Assembly: GCF_014897985.1 (NCBI RefSeq)
Contig: NZ_JABUZA010000012.1
Coordinates: 33,608-97,607, forward strand
Direction of reading: 5' to 3'
DNA from: Halomonas colorata
Lineage (GTDB): Bacteria; Pseudomonadota; Gammaproteobacteria; Pseudomonadales; Halomonadaceae
Length of the DNA stretch: 64,000 bases
Positions within the stretch are counted from its first letter, which is position 1; each line of letters opens with the position of its first letter. Position numbers and translations under genes: made by a program. The notes under the pieces were generated by a model that worked only from the letters and a program-made list of their open reading frames with translations, had not been told where the DNA came from and searched no databases. Of this stretch, positions 33,435 through 42,571 are shown piece by piece.

Positions 33435-34517
33435 ATGACCGAGAGCGTTGTAATCGACCAGCCGGGAGAGGGGCGCCTGGCGCATGCCTCAGGTGATCAT
33501 CCTGGCGTACCTCGCGCAAAGGTGGGCGTAGTGGTGGCTAACCTGGGAACGCCTGATGCCACTGATTATTGGTCAATACGGCGTTATCTGAGTGAGTTCC
33601 TCTCGGATAAGCGGGTGGTGGATTATCCTGATTGGAAATGGCAGCCGCTGCTGCAACTGATCATTTTAACCAAACGCCCCTTTTCTTCGGGTAAAGCGTA
33701 TAAAAGTATTTGGAACAATGAGCAAAACGAAAGCCCATTGCTCACCATTACCCGGGCTCAAACGGTGAAACTGACCGAACGTTTAAAAACGCTTTATGGC
33801 GACAGTGTCGAAGTCGATTTCTGTATGCGCTACGGCAATCCTTCCACTAAAAGTGTGTTGAACCGCATGAAAGAGAAGGGTTGTGAGCGTATCGTTTTCT
33901 TCCCGCTCTACCCTCAGTATGGCTCGCCGACGACGGCTACCGCCAACGATCAGGCGTTTCGCACTTTGATGAAGATGAAATGGCAGCCGGCTATTCGCAC
34001 CGTGCCTGCCTATTTTGATCGCCCTGTCTATATACAGGCCTTGGCCAATTCCGTCACCGATATGTATGCCCAACTCAAAACGCGGCCTACCAAGTTGGTG
34101 GCGAGTTACCACGGGGTTCCCAAGCGTTATTTAATGGAAGGGGACCCTTACCACTGCCACTGCCAGAAAACCACGCGGCTACTGCGCGAAGCGCTGGGTT
34201 TTAGCAAAGAGGAAGTGGATACCGCGTTTCAGTCGCAGTTTGGGGTGGAAAAGTGGGTGGGTCCGCCGACTGTTGAACATGTCGCTACGCTGGCTAAACA
34301 GGGTCATAAACATATCGCTATTTTATCGCCCGCCTTCTCTGCTGATTGTGTTGAAACGCTTGAAGAAATTCAGGAAGAAATCCGCGACAGCTTTATGGCC
34401 GCCGGTGGGGAAACGTTTAGCTATATCCCTTGTTTAAATGACCGGGATGATCATATAGACGCTTTGCTTAGCGTGATTAATAACGAGCTTTTGGGATGGC
34501 TTCCGTTGCCTGAGTAA
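33435..34517 (+). CDS. hemH: ferrochelatase
   Basis: A 360-residue enzyme that inserts Fe2+ into protoporphyrin IX, the last step of protoheme synthesis. Conserved elements: VVVANLGTPDATDYWSIRRY, FFPLYPQYGSPTTAT, the catalytic-His motif VASYHGVPKRY, and the metal-site SPAFSADCVETLEEI with its glutamates. The CHCHCQ stretch after GDPY is usual in proteobacterial HemH. The N-terminus has about 25 extra residues before the core. GGGAG lies about 9 nt before the ATG. Monocistronic. Confidence 0.96.
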   Translation: MTESVVIDQPGEGRLAHASGDHPGVPRAKVGVVVANLGTPDATDYWSIRRYLSEFLSDKRVVDYPDWKWQPLLQLIILTKRPFSSGKAYKSIWNNEQNESPLLTITRAQTVKLTERLKTLYGDSVEVDFCMRYGNPSTKSVLNRMKEKGCERIVFFPLYPQYGSPTTATANDQAFRTLMKMKWQPAIRTVPAYFDRPVYIQALANSVTDMYAQLKTRPTKLVASYHGVPKRYLMEGDPYHCHCQKTTRLLREALGFSKEEVDTAFQSQFGVEKWVGPPTVEHVATLAKQGHKHIAILSPAFSADCVETLEEIQEEIRDSFMAAGGETFSYIPCLNDRDDHIDALLSVINNELLGWLPLPE

Positions 34518-34735
34518 GTGATTGAACAGAGCGGAAAAACATAACAATAAGCACGCTATCTATTTGATTTCGCTTAAAGGTTGTCTGGCAACTCGCTGCT
34601 GTCTGTTATAGAGTCTACGACTTTATGATCACTTGTATTTGACGTTTAACGCGATCAAAAAAGTACTTATGGCGAGTAAAAAGTCAGGGGCCTTTACGTT
34701 TTAAATGCATCAGAAGTGGTTACGAGTAGAAGACA
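34518..34735. other. hemH-mrpA intergenic region
   Basis: No gene is seen. It is AT-rich and probably carries the mrp promoter, but no unambiguous -35/-10 pair stands out. The 3' part that follows folds into the branched leader described separately. Confidence 0.4.
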
Positions 34736-34813
34736 GGGATAACGTCATCTGCTCGCCGTGAGAGGACCCGTACGCCCATAGTACCCGCCTCGTGCGGGGC
34801 TGTTACCCAGGAG
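34736..34813 (+). promoter_or_regulatory. candidate branched RNA leader of the mrp operon
   Basis: GGGATAAC (34736-34743) pairs with GTTACCC (34802-34808), with one bulged A, and encloses three hairpins. P2 is GTC..CTC/GAG..GAC (34744-34767), P3 is GTAC/GTAC with a 7-nt loop (34770-34784) and P4 is CCCGC/GCGGG (34784-34798). The closing helix ends in the CAGGAG Shine-Dalgarno of mrpA (34808-34813), so folding could hide it. The layout suggests a cis-regulatory RNA; no known riboswitch class is recognised. Confidence 0.45.
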
Positions 34814-34823
34814 ATATCGCTAG

Positions 34824-37175
34824 ATGCAATTCGCCGTTTTAATGGGGTTTGTATTGGCCGCGCTGGCACCGTTAATGCAGCGCTGGTTTGCAGACCGTAC
34901 GAGTCTGGTATTAGCCATTTTTCCTGCCCTGATCGCCACGTGGTTATTTGCTCAGGCGCCCACGGTAATCAATGACGGCCCGATGCTAATGGAATGGCAG
35001 TGGGTGCCTTCACTGGGTATCAGTCTCACCTTTATGCTGGATGGGTTGTCGTTACTCTTCGGCCTATTAATCTCTGTTATTGGCACATTTGTGCTTATTT
35101 ATGCAGGGAGCTATTTAAAAGGCCACCCGGATATTGTGCGATTCCACATAGCCTTGCTGGCTTTTATGGTTTCCATGTTGGGGCTGGTATTAGCCGATGG
35201 TTTGGTCACCCTATTTATTTTCTGGGAGCTGACCAGTGTTACATCCTATCTGTTGATCGGTTTTAACCACACCGATATCCAGGCACGCAAATCAGCGCGC
35301 CAAGGGCTTTTTGTCACGTTTGCGGGCGGACTTGCCCTAATGGCCGGGCTTGTATTGCTGGGCGTCTCCAGCGGTGAATGGTCATTGACCGATATCCGAG
35401 GGATGGAAGCCGATTTACGCGAGCATGCCCTTTATACGCCGATGCTCATTTGCCTGCTGTTGGGTGCCTTTACCAAATCTGCCCAGTTTCCGTTTCATTT
35501 CTGGCTGCCTAACGCAATGGCGGCACCGACACCGGTGTCGGCCTATTTGCACTCCGCTACCATGGTAAAAGCGGGTATTTACCTGATGGCAAGGCTTCAG
35601 CCTGAGCTGGGCGGCACGGCGCTTTGGATCAGCGTGCTTTCTGTGGTGGGTGCTACTACGCTGCTGGTTGGCGCATTCTTGGCCATTCATCATACTAATA
35701 TTAAAAAGCTGTTGGCTTACTCAACCATTATGGCGCTCGGCACGTTGACCATGCTGCTGGGCATAGGTACTGAGTACGCCATGACGGCGTTTGTAACCTT
35801 TCTGCTCGCCCACTCCTTGTACAAGGGTGCGCTGTTTATGGTGGCGGGTATTCTCGATCACGAAACCGGTACCAAAGATGTTACCGCCATGGGCGGATTA
35901 AGACCTTTGATGCCGGTGACGGCCACCATTGCCCTGGTGGCGGCATTATCGCTTGCCGGCGTGCCGCCTTTACTTGGCTTTATTGGTAAAGAGCTCAAGT
36001 TTGAAGCGGTGCTTGGCGCAGGGGATTTTCAGGGCTTATTGGTCGTCTTCGCATTTGTTAGTGCTATTTTAACCATCGCTGTGGCAGCGATTGTTGCGTT
36101 ACGCCCTTTTTATGGTAAACGTCATGAAACTCCAAAAGTACCGCATGAAGCGCCCTTCGGTATGTTAATGGGGCCTGCGTTGCTAAGCGTAGGCTCGCTG
36201 GTCTTTAGCCTGGCGCCCGCGACGTTTGGTGTTGATTCCCTTTTAGCGTCCGCCGCAAGCGCGGTGGCAGGAGAGCCCAGAGACGTTGCGCTGTCACTTT
36301 GGTACGGCGTTAATTGGGCGTTAATAATGTCAGTTATCAGCCTGGGACTGGGGTTACTGCTCTTCAAGTATTGGGACAACATAAGAGGCAAGCTTATATT
36401 GTTGGCACCTGCCATGCGCTATGGCCCTGAAGCTGGCTATGAAGGCTTATTAAATGGCGTGGTGCAATTCTCTGAATGGCAAACGCGCGTGCTGCAAAAC
36501 GGCTATATGCGTAACTATATCTTGGTCATGCTGGTGGTTCTGATCATCCTGATTGGTAACTCCATTCTGCTGCGCCATTCTCCTTTATTCGCTTTTGATC
36601 TTGATGTGCGGTTCCACGAGGTCATTGTAGTGGGCACCATGGTGATGGGGGCTCTATTTGCTACGGTTACCCGCTCGCGCCTGGGCGCTGTGGTGTCCGT
36701 GGGCATTATGGGGTTCTCGATTGCCCTCATCTTTATTCTTTTCAGCGCGCCTGACCTAGGGATTACGCAGCTTCTGGTCGAAACGCTCACGGTTATTTTG
36801 CTGGTCTTGGTGCTATTTAGGCTACCGCGCTTCTCGCACCTTTCCACTCCGCTTGAGCGCATCCGTGACGGCTCGGTGGCCGCAATAATGGGTATTCTGA
36901 TTTTCCTGTTGATCATGACCGCCTGGAGCATTGATCAGTTTGAGTCCATTTCTACCTACATGATCGAAAATAGCGCGCCGCTCGCCTATGGCCGCAATAT
37001 CGTTAACGTGATTCTGGTCGACTACCGTGCCTTGGATACCTTGGGCGAAATGTTTGTACTGGCCCTGGCTGCTATCGGGGTGATCGCCATGCTTAAGCTG
37101 CGCCACGAGCCGGAAAGCCCCAAAACAGCCGTCGAAGGCAGCAAGTCAGATATCAAGGAGCCGTACGATGGTTAA
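34824..37175 (+). CDS. mrpA: Mrp Na+/H+ antiporter subunit A
   Basis: A 783-residue multi-helix membrane protein, homologous to the NuoL-type proton channel of complex I. The [51 protein letters not shown] and [20 protein letters not shown] blocks carry the conserved Glu, Lys and His of the ion path. The C-terminal part (from about 590, [21 protein letters not shown] and [25 protein letters not shown]) is the MbhD/MbhE-like extension. It is the first gene of a complete seven-gene mrpABCDEFG operon that expels Na+ and takes up H+. The mrpB start overlaps its end by 8 nt. Confidence 0.96.
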   Translation: MQFAVLMGFVLAALAPLMQRWFADRTSLVLAIFPALIATWLFAQAPTVINDGPMLMEWQWVPSLGISLTFMLDGLSLLFGLLISVIGTFVLIYAGSYLKGHPDIVRFHIALLAFMVSMLGLVLADGLVTLFIFWELTSVTSYLLIGFNHTDIQARKSARQGLFVTFAGGLALMAGLVLLGVSSGEWSLTDIRGMEADLREHALYTPMLICLLLGAFTKSAQFPFHFWLPNAMAAPTPVSAYLHSATMVKAGIYLMARLQPELGGTALWISVLSVVGATTLLVGAFLAIHHTNIKKLLAYSTIMALGTLTMLLGIGTEYAMTAFVTFLLAHSLYKGALFMVAGILDHETGTKDVTAMGGLRPLMPVTATIALVAALSLAGVPPLLGFIGKELKFEAVLGAGDFQGLLVVFAFVSAILTIAVAAIVALRPFYGKRHETPKVPHEAPFGMLMGPALLSVGSLVFSLAPATFGVDSLLASAASAVAGEPRDVALSLWYGVNWALIMSVISLGLGLLLFKYWDNIRGKLILLAPAMRYGPEAGYEGLLNGVVQFSEWQTRVLQNGYMRNYILVMLVVLIILIGNSILLRHSPLFAFDLDVRFHEVIVVGTMVMGALFATVTRSRLGAVVSVGIMGFSIALIFILFSAPDLGITQLLVETLTVILLVLVLFRLPRFSHLSTPLERIRDGSVAAIMGILIFLLIMTAWSIDQFESISTYMIENSAPLAYGRNIVNVILVDYRALDTLGEMFVLALAAIGVIAMLKLRHEPESPKTAVEGSKSDIKEPYDG

Positions 37176-37599
37176 GTCAGGGACGATCATTCTTAATACG
37201 GCTGCGCGGTTTTTAATGCCCTTGCAACTGATGTTCTCGGTATTTTTGCTGTTCCGAGGGCACGATGAGCCGGGCGGTGGATTTATCGCCGGGCTAGTGG
37301 CAGCGGGGGCGTTCACGCTGTATCTGCTGGCTTTTGGGGTTAGTGCCACCAAGGAAGTGCTGCGCATGGTTGACCCGCGCGATCTGATTGGCGTGGGTCT
37401 ATTGCTGGGTATCGTTTCCGTGGTTCCGGCCTGGTTCATGGGTCAGCCGTTCTTGACGGCCCAGTGGTGGACTATTCCGGTGATTGATTTCAAGGCTTCG
37501 ACGCCGCTAATTTTCGATATCGGTGTTTATCTGTCGGTATTGGGGTCGGTAATCGGCATGGTTATGGCGCTGATGGAGGTGGACAAGGATGAGCCATAA
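37168..37599 (+). CDS. mrpB: Mrp Na+/H+ antiporter subunit B
   Basis: A 143-residue membrane subunit with four predicted helices and the MrpB signature [22 protein letters not shown] separate B subunit makes this the seven-gene type of Mrp operon, not the type with A and B fused. It overlaps mrpA by 8 nt (ATGGTTAA), so translation is coupled. Confidence 0.95.
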   Translation: MVKSGTIILNTAARFLMPLQLMFSVFLLFRGHDEPGGGFIAGLVAAGAFTLYLLAFGVSATKEVLRMVDPRDLIGVGLLLGIVSVVPAWFMGQPFLTAQWWTIPVIDFKASTPLIFDIGVYLSVLGSVIGMVMALMEVDKDEP

Positions 37600-37617
37600 G
37601 TTAACAGGAGTACGCGC

Positions 37618-37965
37618 ATGGAACCGTTAATGGCTTTAGCGATTGGCGTGATGTATGCCACCGCCATCTTTATGATGCTGCGACGCTCGATCGTAAAGCT
37701 GGTGATTGGACTGCTGCTGCTTTCCAATGCCGCCAACCTGCTGATCTTTACCACGGCAGGCATGACGCGGGGCGCGCCTCCGTTGATTCCGGAAGGCATG
37801 CTACAGCCTGTTGGCGAGGTGGCCGATCCGCTGCCCCAGGCGGTTGTACTGACCGCCATCGTGATCGCATTTGGGGTGCTGGCGTTTGCAGTCGTATTGA
37901 TTCGCCGTGCCTATGAAGTGGTCAAGGCCGATGATCTGGACAAGATGAAGGATACCGATACGTGA
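37618..37965 (+). CDS. mrpC: Mrp Na+/H+ antiporter subunit C
   Basis: A 115-residue, three-helix NuoK-like subunit ([40 protein letters not shown]). AACAGGAGTACGC precedes the ATG. Its stop overlaps the GTG start of mrpD (GTGA). Confidence 0.95.
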   Translation: MEPLMALAIGVMYATAIFMMLRRSIVKLVIGLLLLSNAANLLIFTTAGMTRGAPPLIPEGMLQPVGEVADPLPQAVVLTAIVIAFGVLAFAVVLIRRAYEVVKADDLDKMKDTDT

Positions 37966-39563
37966 GGCCTGAAGTTGCTCTTCCCATTCTTTTGCCCCTA
38001 CTTTCGGGGGCCGTTTCCTTGCTTTTCTGGCGCTCGCGTCCCATGCAGCGGTTTCTTGCCGTTGCCGGTAATCTTGCCCTTTTGGTCGCCTGTGTGTGGT
38101 TATTTGCAGCCACGCTTTCCGAAGGCTACATCACCATGCAGATGGGGAGCTGGCCTGCGCCGTTCGGGATCACGCTGATCGCCGATGTGCTGAGCGCCGT
38201 CATGATTCTGATGACCGGTATCATAGGTCTGGCCATGGGCATCTACTCGCTGGCAACCACCGGCCACGGACATGAAAAGTTTGGCTATTACCCGCTGATG
38301 CACCTGTTGCTCGCCGGGGTGGCGGGCGCCTTTCTGACCGGTGACCTCTTCAACCTTTACGTATGGTTCGAGGTTATGCTGGTGGCGTCTTTTGCGCTGC
38401 TGATTTTAGGTGGCGAAAGGGCGCAGATGGAAGGCGCGATCAAGTACGTTACCCTGAATTTGCTGGCCTCGGTTATCTTCCTTTCGGCGGTTGGTCTGCT
38501 ATATGGCACCGTGGGTACGCTGAACATGGCGGATATCGCTCTGCGAATCGATATGGTCGAGCACGCCGGTATGGTTGAAGTGCTGGCAGTAATGTTCATG
38601 GTGGCCTTTGGAATCAAGGCGGCCGCGTTTCCGCTGTTTTTCTGGCTGCCGGCTTCCTACCATACGCCGCCCGTAGCGGTTTCCGCGCTGTTTGCCGGTC
38701 TTCTTACCAAGGTGGGGGTCTATGCACTGTTTCGTGTATTTACTCTGATATTTGATCAGTCCATGGGTTACCTGCAGGACATCATGCTCTGGGGGGCAGT
38801 GCTGACCATGGTAACCGGCGTGTTGGGGGCTGCGGCGCAGTACGAGTTCCGGCGTATTCTCTCTTTCCATATTGTCAGCCAGATTGGCTATATGATTCTG
38901 GGACTCGCGCTTTACACGCCCTTGGCGATTGCCGGTGGCGTGTTTGCCATCATGCATAATATCGTGGTCAAGACGAACCTGTTCTTGATTAGCGGGATTA
39001 CCCACCGCCTGCAGGGCACCTATCAGTTGAAGAAGATGGGCGGGCTTTACAAAGAGCGCCCTTGGCTTGCGGTCGCCTTCTTTATCTCAGCCTTTTCACT
39101 TGCCGGGGTACCGCCGCTTTCGGGCTTTTTTGCCAAGTTCGTGATCGTGCGGGCGGGCATTGAGGCCGAAGCGTATGTGGTGACCGGTATTGCATTGGCG
39201 GTGGGTCTGATGACGCTCTATTCCATGGTCAAGATCTGGAATGAGGTATTCTGGAAAGGCCTGCCGGAGGAGAATCTTGTGCCGGTATCCGCCGCGCCAA
39301 GCGGCGACGATGGCCGCTTGATCAAGCCAAGCCTGTGGATGATGTACCTGCCGGTGGTTGTGCTGGCGTTGTTTTCACTTTTAATTGGTATTTTTGCCGA
39401 GCCGATCATGCTGGTGATGAATACCATCGGTGATCAGCTGTTTGAGCCGGACGGCTACATTGAGGCGGTGCTGGGCGTTGCAGCCAATGCCCAAGAGGCA
39501 CTGCTGAATGCAGATGATGCTCAACCCGAAATGGACACGAGTGGCGGGGAGGGTACTCCATGA
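37962..39563 (+). CDS. mrpD: Mrp Na+/H+ antiporter subunit D
   Basis: A 533-residue NuoM/NuoN-like antiporter subunit with about 14 helices. [51 protein letters not shown] and [16 protein letters not shown] carry the conserved charged residues. The start is a GTG overlapping the mrpC stop; no other start fits the overlap and the N-terminal helix. The mrpE ATG overlaps its stop (ATGA). Confidence 0.96.
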   Translation: MRPEVALPILLPLLSGAVSLLFWRSRPMQRFLAVAGNLALLVACVWLFAATLSEGYITMQMGSWPAPFGITLIADVLSAVMILMTGIIGLAMGIYSLATTGHGHEKFGYYPLMHLLLAGVAGAFLTGDLFNLYVWFEVMLVASFALLILGGERAQMEGAIKYVTLNLLASVIFLSAVGLLYGTVGTLNMADIALRIDMVEHAGMVEVLAVMFMVAFGIKAAAFPLFFWLPASYHTPPVAVSALFAGLLTKVGVYALFRVFTLIFDQSMGYLQDIMLWGAVLTMVTGVLGAAAQYEFRRILSFHIVSQIGYMILGLALYTPLAIAGGVFAIMHNIVVKTNLFLISGITHRLQGTYQLKKMGGLYKERPWLAVAFFISAFSLAGVPPLSGFFAKFVIVRAGIEAEAYVVTGIALAVGLMTLYSMVKIWNEVFWKGLPEENLVPVSAAPSGDDGRLIKPSLWMMYLPVVVLALFSLLIGIFAEPIMLVMNTIGDQLFEPDGYIEAVLGVAANAQEALLNADDAQPEMDTSGGEGTP

Positions 39564-40033
39564 CCGGTGCTATCTGGAACCTGCTGCTAGGGTTGGCGTG
39601 GGTGTTGCTGAGCGGCGATTTTACCGGCTTGAATCTGCTGGTTGGGATGGTATTTGGCTATATCGCCCTGGTGCTTATTGAGCCGCAGGTAAACGCGCTC
39701 AAGGGATATCCGGCGCGCATACCGCTGATTATCCGCTTTCTGGGATTTTTCATGAAAGAGCTTGTGCAGGCTAACCTGCGCGTTGCGTTTGATATTGTAA
39801 CGCCGCCCTGGCACATGCAGCCGGGGGTGATCGCCATGCCCCTCTCTGCACGCACGGAAATGGAAATCACCATGGTCGCCAACCTGATTTCATTAACCCC
39901 TGGAACGCTGAGTTTGGATGTCTCCGATGATCGCAAGGTGCTCTATATACATGCCATGTTCCTAGATGATGAAGAAGAACTGCGGCGCAACTTGAAAGAA
40001 ATGGAGCATCGAGCCCTGGAGTTATTTCGCTAA
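39560..40033 (+). CDS. mrpE: Mrp Na+/H+ antiporter subunit E
   Basis: A 157-residue subunit with two or three N-terminal helices and a cytosolic C-terminal half. The ITMVANLISLTPGTLSLDVS motif is the MrpE signature. Its TAA overlaps the mrpF ATG (TAATG), and it overlaps mrpD at the 5' end. It is needed for full antiporter assembly in other Mrp systems. Confidence 0.95.
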   Translation: MTGAIWNLLLGLAWVLLSGDFTGLNLLVGMVFGYIALVLIEPQVNALKGYPARIPLIIRFLGFFMKELVQANLRVAFDIVTPPWHMQPGVIAMPLSARTEMEITMVANLISLTPGTLSLDVSDDRKVLYIHAMFLDDEEELRRNLKEMEHRALELFR

Positions 40034-40302
40034 TGCATACGGTTCTGTTAATTAGTCAGGTCATTATGGGGCTGGCGCTTATATTGACCTTTGTGCGCGT
40101 AGTGCGCGGCCCAAGCCTGCCTGATCGCGTAGTAGCGCTTGAGTTGTTTTCCACCACAGTAGTCGGGCTGGTGGGCGTTTATGCAATTCAGTCAGGCGTT
40201 GCCAGTTTTCTGGATGCCGCCATTGTGATTGCTCTAATGGGTTTTTTAGCCGCCATCGGTTTTGCACGCTTTTTGGAACGCGGAGGGCCACGCGATGATT
40301 GA
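40033..40302 (+). CDS. mrpF: Mrp Na+/H+ antiporter subunit F
   Basis: An 89-residue, three-helix subunit with the signature RVVRGPSLPDRVVALELFST and a second helix SFLDAAIVIALMGFLAAIGF. It overlaps both neighbours: TAATG with mrpE and 8 nt with mrpG. Confidence 0.95.
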   Translation: MHTVLLISQVIMGLALILTFVRVVRGPSLPDRVVALELFSTTVVGLVGVYAIQSGVASFLDAAIVIALMGFLAAIGFARFLERGGPRDD

Positions 40303-40699
40303 GGCAATTAAAGGCGCACTTCTGCTGACAGGTTCTTTGTTTATGCTATTGGCAGCGGTTGGCTTATTACGCTTACCGGATCTGTTAACGCGCATGCATG
40401 CAACCACCAAGGCAGCGGCATTAGGCGTTATTTTAATTATGCTGGCGGCGGCCATGCATTTTTCAGAGGTTGGCGTAGTGGCACGCTCGTTTGCGGTGAT
40501 TGTCTTTATCCTGATGACCGCACCGGTAGCAGCACATGTCATTGGTCGGGCGGGCTATTTTGTCGGCTCACGGCTTTGGAGCGGTACGGTTAAAGATGAG
40601 CTGCGCCCTAACTATGACCCGCTGACCCATGAATTGAAAAGCGGCCTGGAAACTTATGAGAATGCCAAGCGCCAGCCACGCGCAACTGATCCGGACTAA
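40295..40699 (+). CDS. mrpG: Mrp Na+/H+ antiporter subunit G
   Basis: A 134-residue subunit with three helices (IKGALLLTGSLFMLLAAVGL, LPDLLTRMHATTKAAALGVI) and a longer charged C-terminal tail (about 105-134). I chose the ATG at 40295 inside the end of mrpF because it gives the standard N-terminus and coupled translation; an earlier in-frame start would run through mrpF. Last gene of the operon, followed by a strong terminator. Confidence 0.94.
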   Translation: MIEAIKGALLLTGSLFMLLAAVGLLRLPDLLTRMHATTKAAALGVILIMLAAAMHFSEVGVVARSFAVIVFILMTAPVAAHVIGRAGYFVGSRLWSGTVKDELRPNYDPLTHELKSGLETYENAKRQPRATDPD

Positions 40700-40741
40700 C
40701 GGCTTCAAACGCTAATGATTTTTTAAGTATGAGCCTTAACG

Positions 40742-40767
40742 AGCCACCGCCTAGGTGGCTTTTTTTA
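40742..40767 (+). terminator. intrinsic terminator of the mrp operon
   Basis: Stem AGCCACC/GGTGGCT with loop GCCTA and eight T residues. Confidence 0.95.
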
Positions 40768-40790
40768 TGCAGTATTCCGGCAGAATGACG

Positions 40791-40828
40791 TTGAATTTAA
40801 AAAATACCATTATGTACAATAATTGTAC
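40791..40828 (+). promoter_or_regulatory. photolyase promoter with an overlapping palindrome
   Basis: TTGAAT (40791-40796) and TACAAT (40815-40820) are separated by 18 nt. The 15-bp palindrome GTACAAT-A-ATTGTAC (40814-40828) covers the -10 box. MerR-type light regulators (LitR/CarH) that control photolyase genes bind TGTACA-like dyads, so such a factor is a reasonable guess. About 220 nt of leader precede the start codon, in which I see no further feature. Confidence 0.5.
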
Positions 40829-41049
40829 TGTATAAGTTATGATGTCTACGTTTTTGGTTCGTCAAGCACATTTAAAACCCTCACACGTGCAGGCGTTACC
40901 CATAATATTTAAAGCATTAAATAGGCGTTTAAAGTAATACCCACGCTTAGCTTCAGTAGAAGATAAGTGTGCTGCTGGAATCTGTGCGCTATTGCAGTAA
41001 GCGCTGCGGCTATGAAACCAGCAGCTACGCATGCCGAGGAGGCAAGAGC

Positions 41050-42468
41050 ATGAACACCACGATCGATATTGTCTGGCTGCAAGACGATTTGCGTGTCGCA
41101 GATAACCCCCTGCTCGAATTCACCTCAAAACCTGATCAGCTTCTGTGTTTGTATGTACTTAATGAAAAGTGGCTGGAGCCTGCGATAGAAGGGGAGACCA
41201 CGCCCCGAATAGGCCCCGCCCGGTTGCGGTTTTTATGGCAAAGCTTAATGGAATTACGCGGGGAGCTTTTACAGCGAGGAAGTGACCTGCTGGTACGTAT
41301 TGGCAACCCCGCTGAGGTTGTCGTGCAAATGGCCTCTTCGCTTCAGGCCCGGGAAGTCCGAGTAGCGCAGCACGCAGGGTTTGAAGAAGCTCAGCAGATT
41401 CAGAAAGTAGCCCAAATGCTGCCTAAAACGTCGAGCCTTTATAGCGTTGAAAGTGGGCGTCTGTTCGATAGCGCCGCACTTCCGTTTGGGCTTGATGAGC
41501 TGCCGGAAAGCTTTTCTGCCTTTCGGCGCTGCGTGGAAAAATATTGCACTACTCCTAAAGCGCTTGCCGCGCCCGTGACGCTGCCAGGCTGGCCAGATGC
41601 TTCTCGTGGTTTCCCACCGTTAAAATCAGTCTGTGAGTACTCGGCCAACTGGCAACCCGATGAGCGCCAGGGCTTTGTGTATGTTGGCGGTGAGAATGCT
41701 GCCCATGAGCGTTTGCAGCACTATATTTGGCGCCAAAATGGTCCTGGCAAATATAAGAAAACCCGTAACGGTTTATTGGGTGCCGACTTTTCGACGCGGT
41801 TTTCTCCCTGGCTGGCTCGCGGCTGTTTATCGGCGCGTCAGGCAAATGATGCGGTTAACGATTGGGAGGCACTGCATGGGCGCGACGAATCGAGTAACTG
41901 GATCTCGTTTGAGCTTTTATGGCGTGAGTACTTTCATTTAGTTGCACAGTTGGAAGGTGCCAAGCTCTTTGGGGATCAGACCCTCCCGGCACCTTGTTCA
42001 GCGTTTAACGCCTGGCGTGAATCGGCAACCGGCATGCCTTTTGTCGATGCGGCCATGTTAGAGCTACGCCAAACGGGCTGGATTTCCAACCGTGCACGTC
42101 AAAATGCAGCAAGCTTTCTAGTCAAAGATTTAAACGTTGATTGGCGACTGGGCGCCTGGTGGTTTGAGCACTGCTTGATTGATTATGATGTAGCTAACAA
42201 TTGGAGCAACTGGCGCTATATTGCGGGCGTTGGACGTGATCCACGCCAGAACCGCTATTTCAACGTGCTTAAGCAAGCCAGTCATTATGATCCGAAAGGC
42301 CTATATGTGGCTTACTGGTTGCCCGCTCTGAATTCGCTTCCTTATGGGATTGAGCGACATCAGCCGTGGTGTAGCGCGCCAGCCCAATTTGCCGAGCCTT
42401 GCGTAATGCCCGAGGAGTGGCAGCGCTGGCTCATCGCACGCACGGAACTGGAAGAAGCCGACGAGTAA
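41050..42468 (+). CDS. DASH-family cryptochrome/photolyase
   Basis: A 472-residue flavoprotein of the CRY-DASH branch, which repairs cyclobutane dimers in single-stranded DNA using blue light. The N-terminal alpha/beta antenna domain begins VWLQDDLRVADNPLL. The FAD domain carries YKKTRNGLLGADFSTRFSPW, ELLWREYFHL, NRARQNAASFLVKDLNVDWR and VGRDPRQNRYFNVLKQA, all DASH hallmarks. I chose the ATG at 41050 for its GAGGAGG site; a GTG 81 nt upstream would add an unrelated Cys-rich leader. Monocistronic, following a palindrome-bearing promoter. Confidence 0.93.
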   Translation: MNTTIDIVWLQDDLRVADNPLLEFTSKPDQLLCLYVLNEKWLEPAIEGETTPRIGPARLRFLWQSLMELRGELLQRGSDLLVRIGNPAEVVVQMASSLQAREVRVAQHAGFEEAQQIQKVAQMLPKTSSLYSVESGRLFDSAALPFGLDELPESFSAFRRCVEKYCTTPKALAAPVTLPGWPDASRGFPPLKSVCEYSANWQPDERQGFVYVGGENAAHERLQHYIWRQNGPGKYKKTRNGLLGADFSTRFSPWLARGCLSARQANDAVNDWEALHGRDESSNWISFELLWREYFHLVAQLEGAKLFGDQTLPAPCSAFNAWRESATGMPFVDAAMLELRQTGWISNRARQNAASFLVKDLNVDWRLGAWWFEHCLIDYDVANNWSNWRYIAGVGRDPRQNRYFNVLKQASHYDPKGLYVAYWLPALNSLPYGIERHQPWCSAPAQFAEPCVMPEEWQRWLIARTELEEADE

Positions 42469-42571
42469 AGCATGGCAATAAGGGACTGCGGGAATTAGAG
42501 AGAAAGGCTAGTATCTGCCTATTTTCTAGGCCATCATCAGGCATGCTAAGGACTGCTCAAGGATAGATGCC

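Noticed and set aside
34736..34808. tRNA gene before mrpA
   Set aside because: The cloverleaf outline is present, but there is no TTCRA loop, no conserved D-loop bases and no CCA, and the P4 loop is 5 nt.
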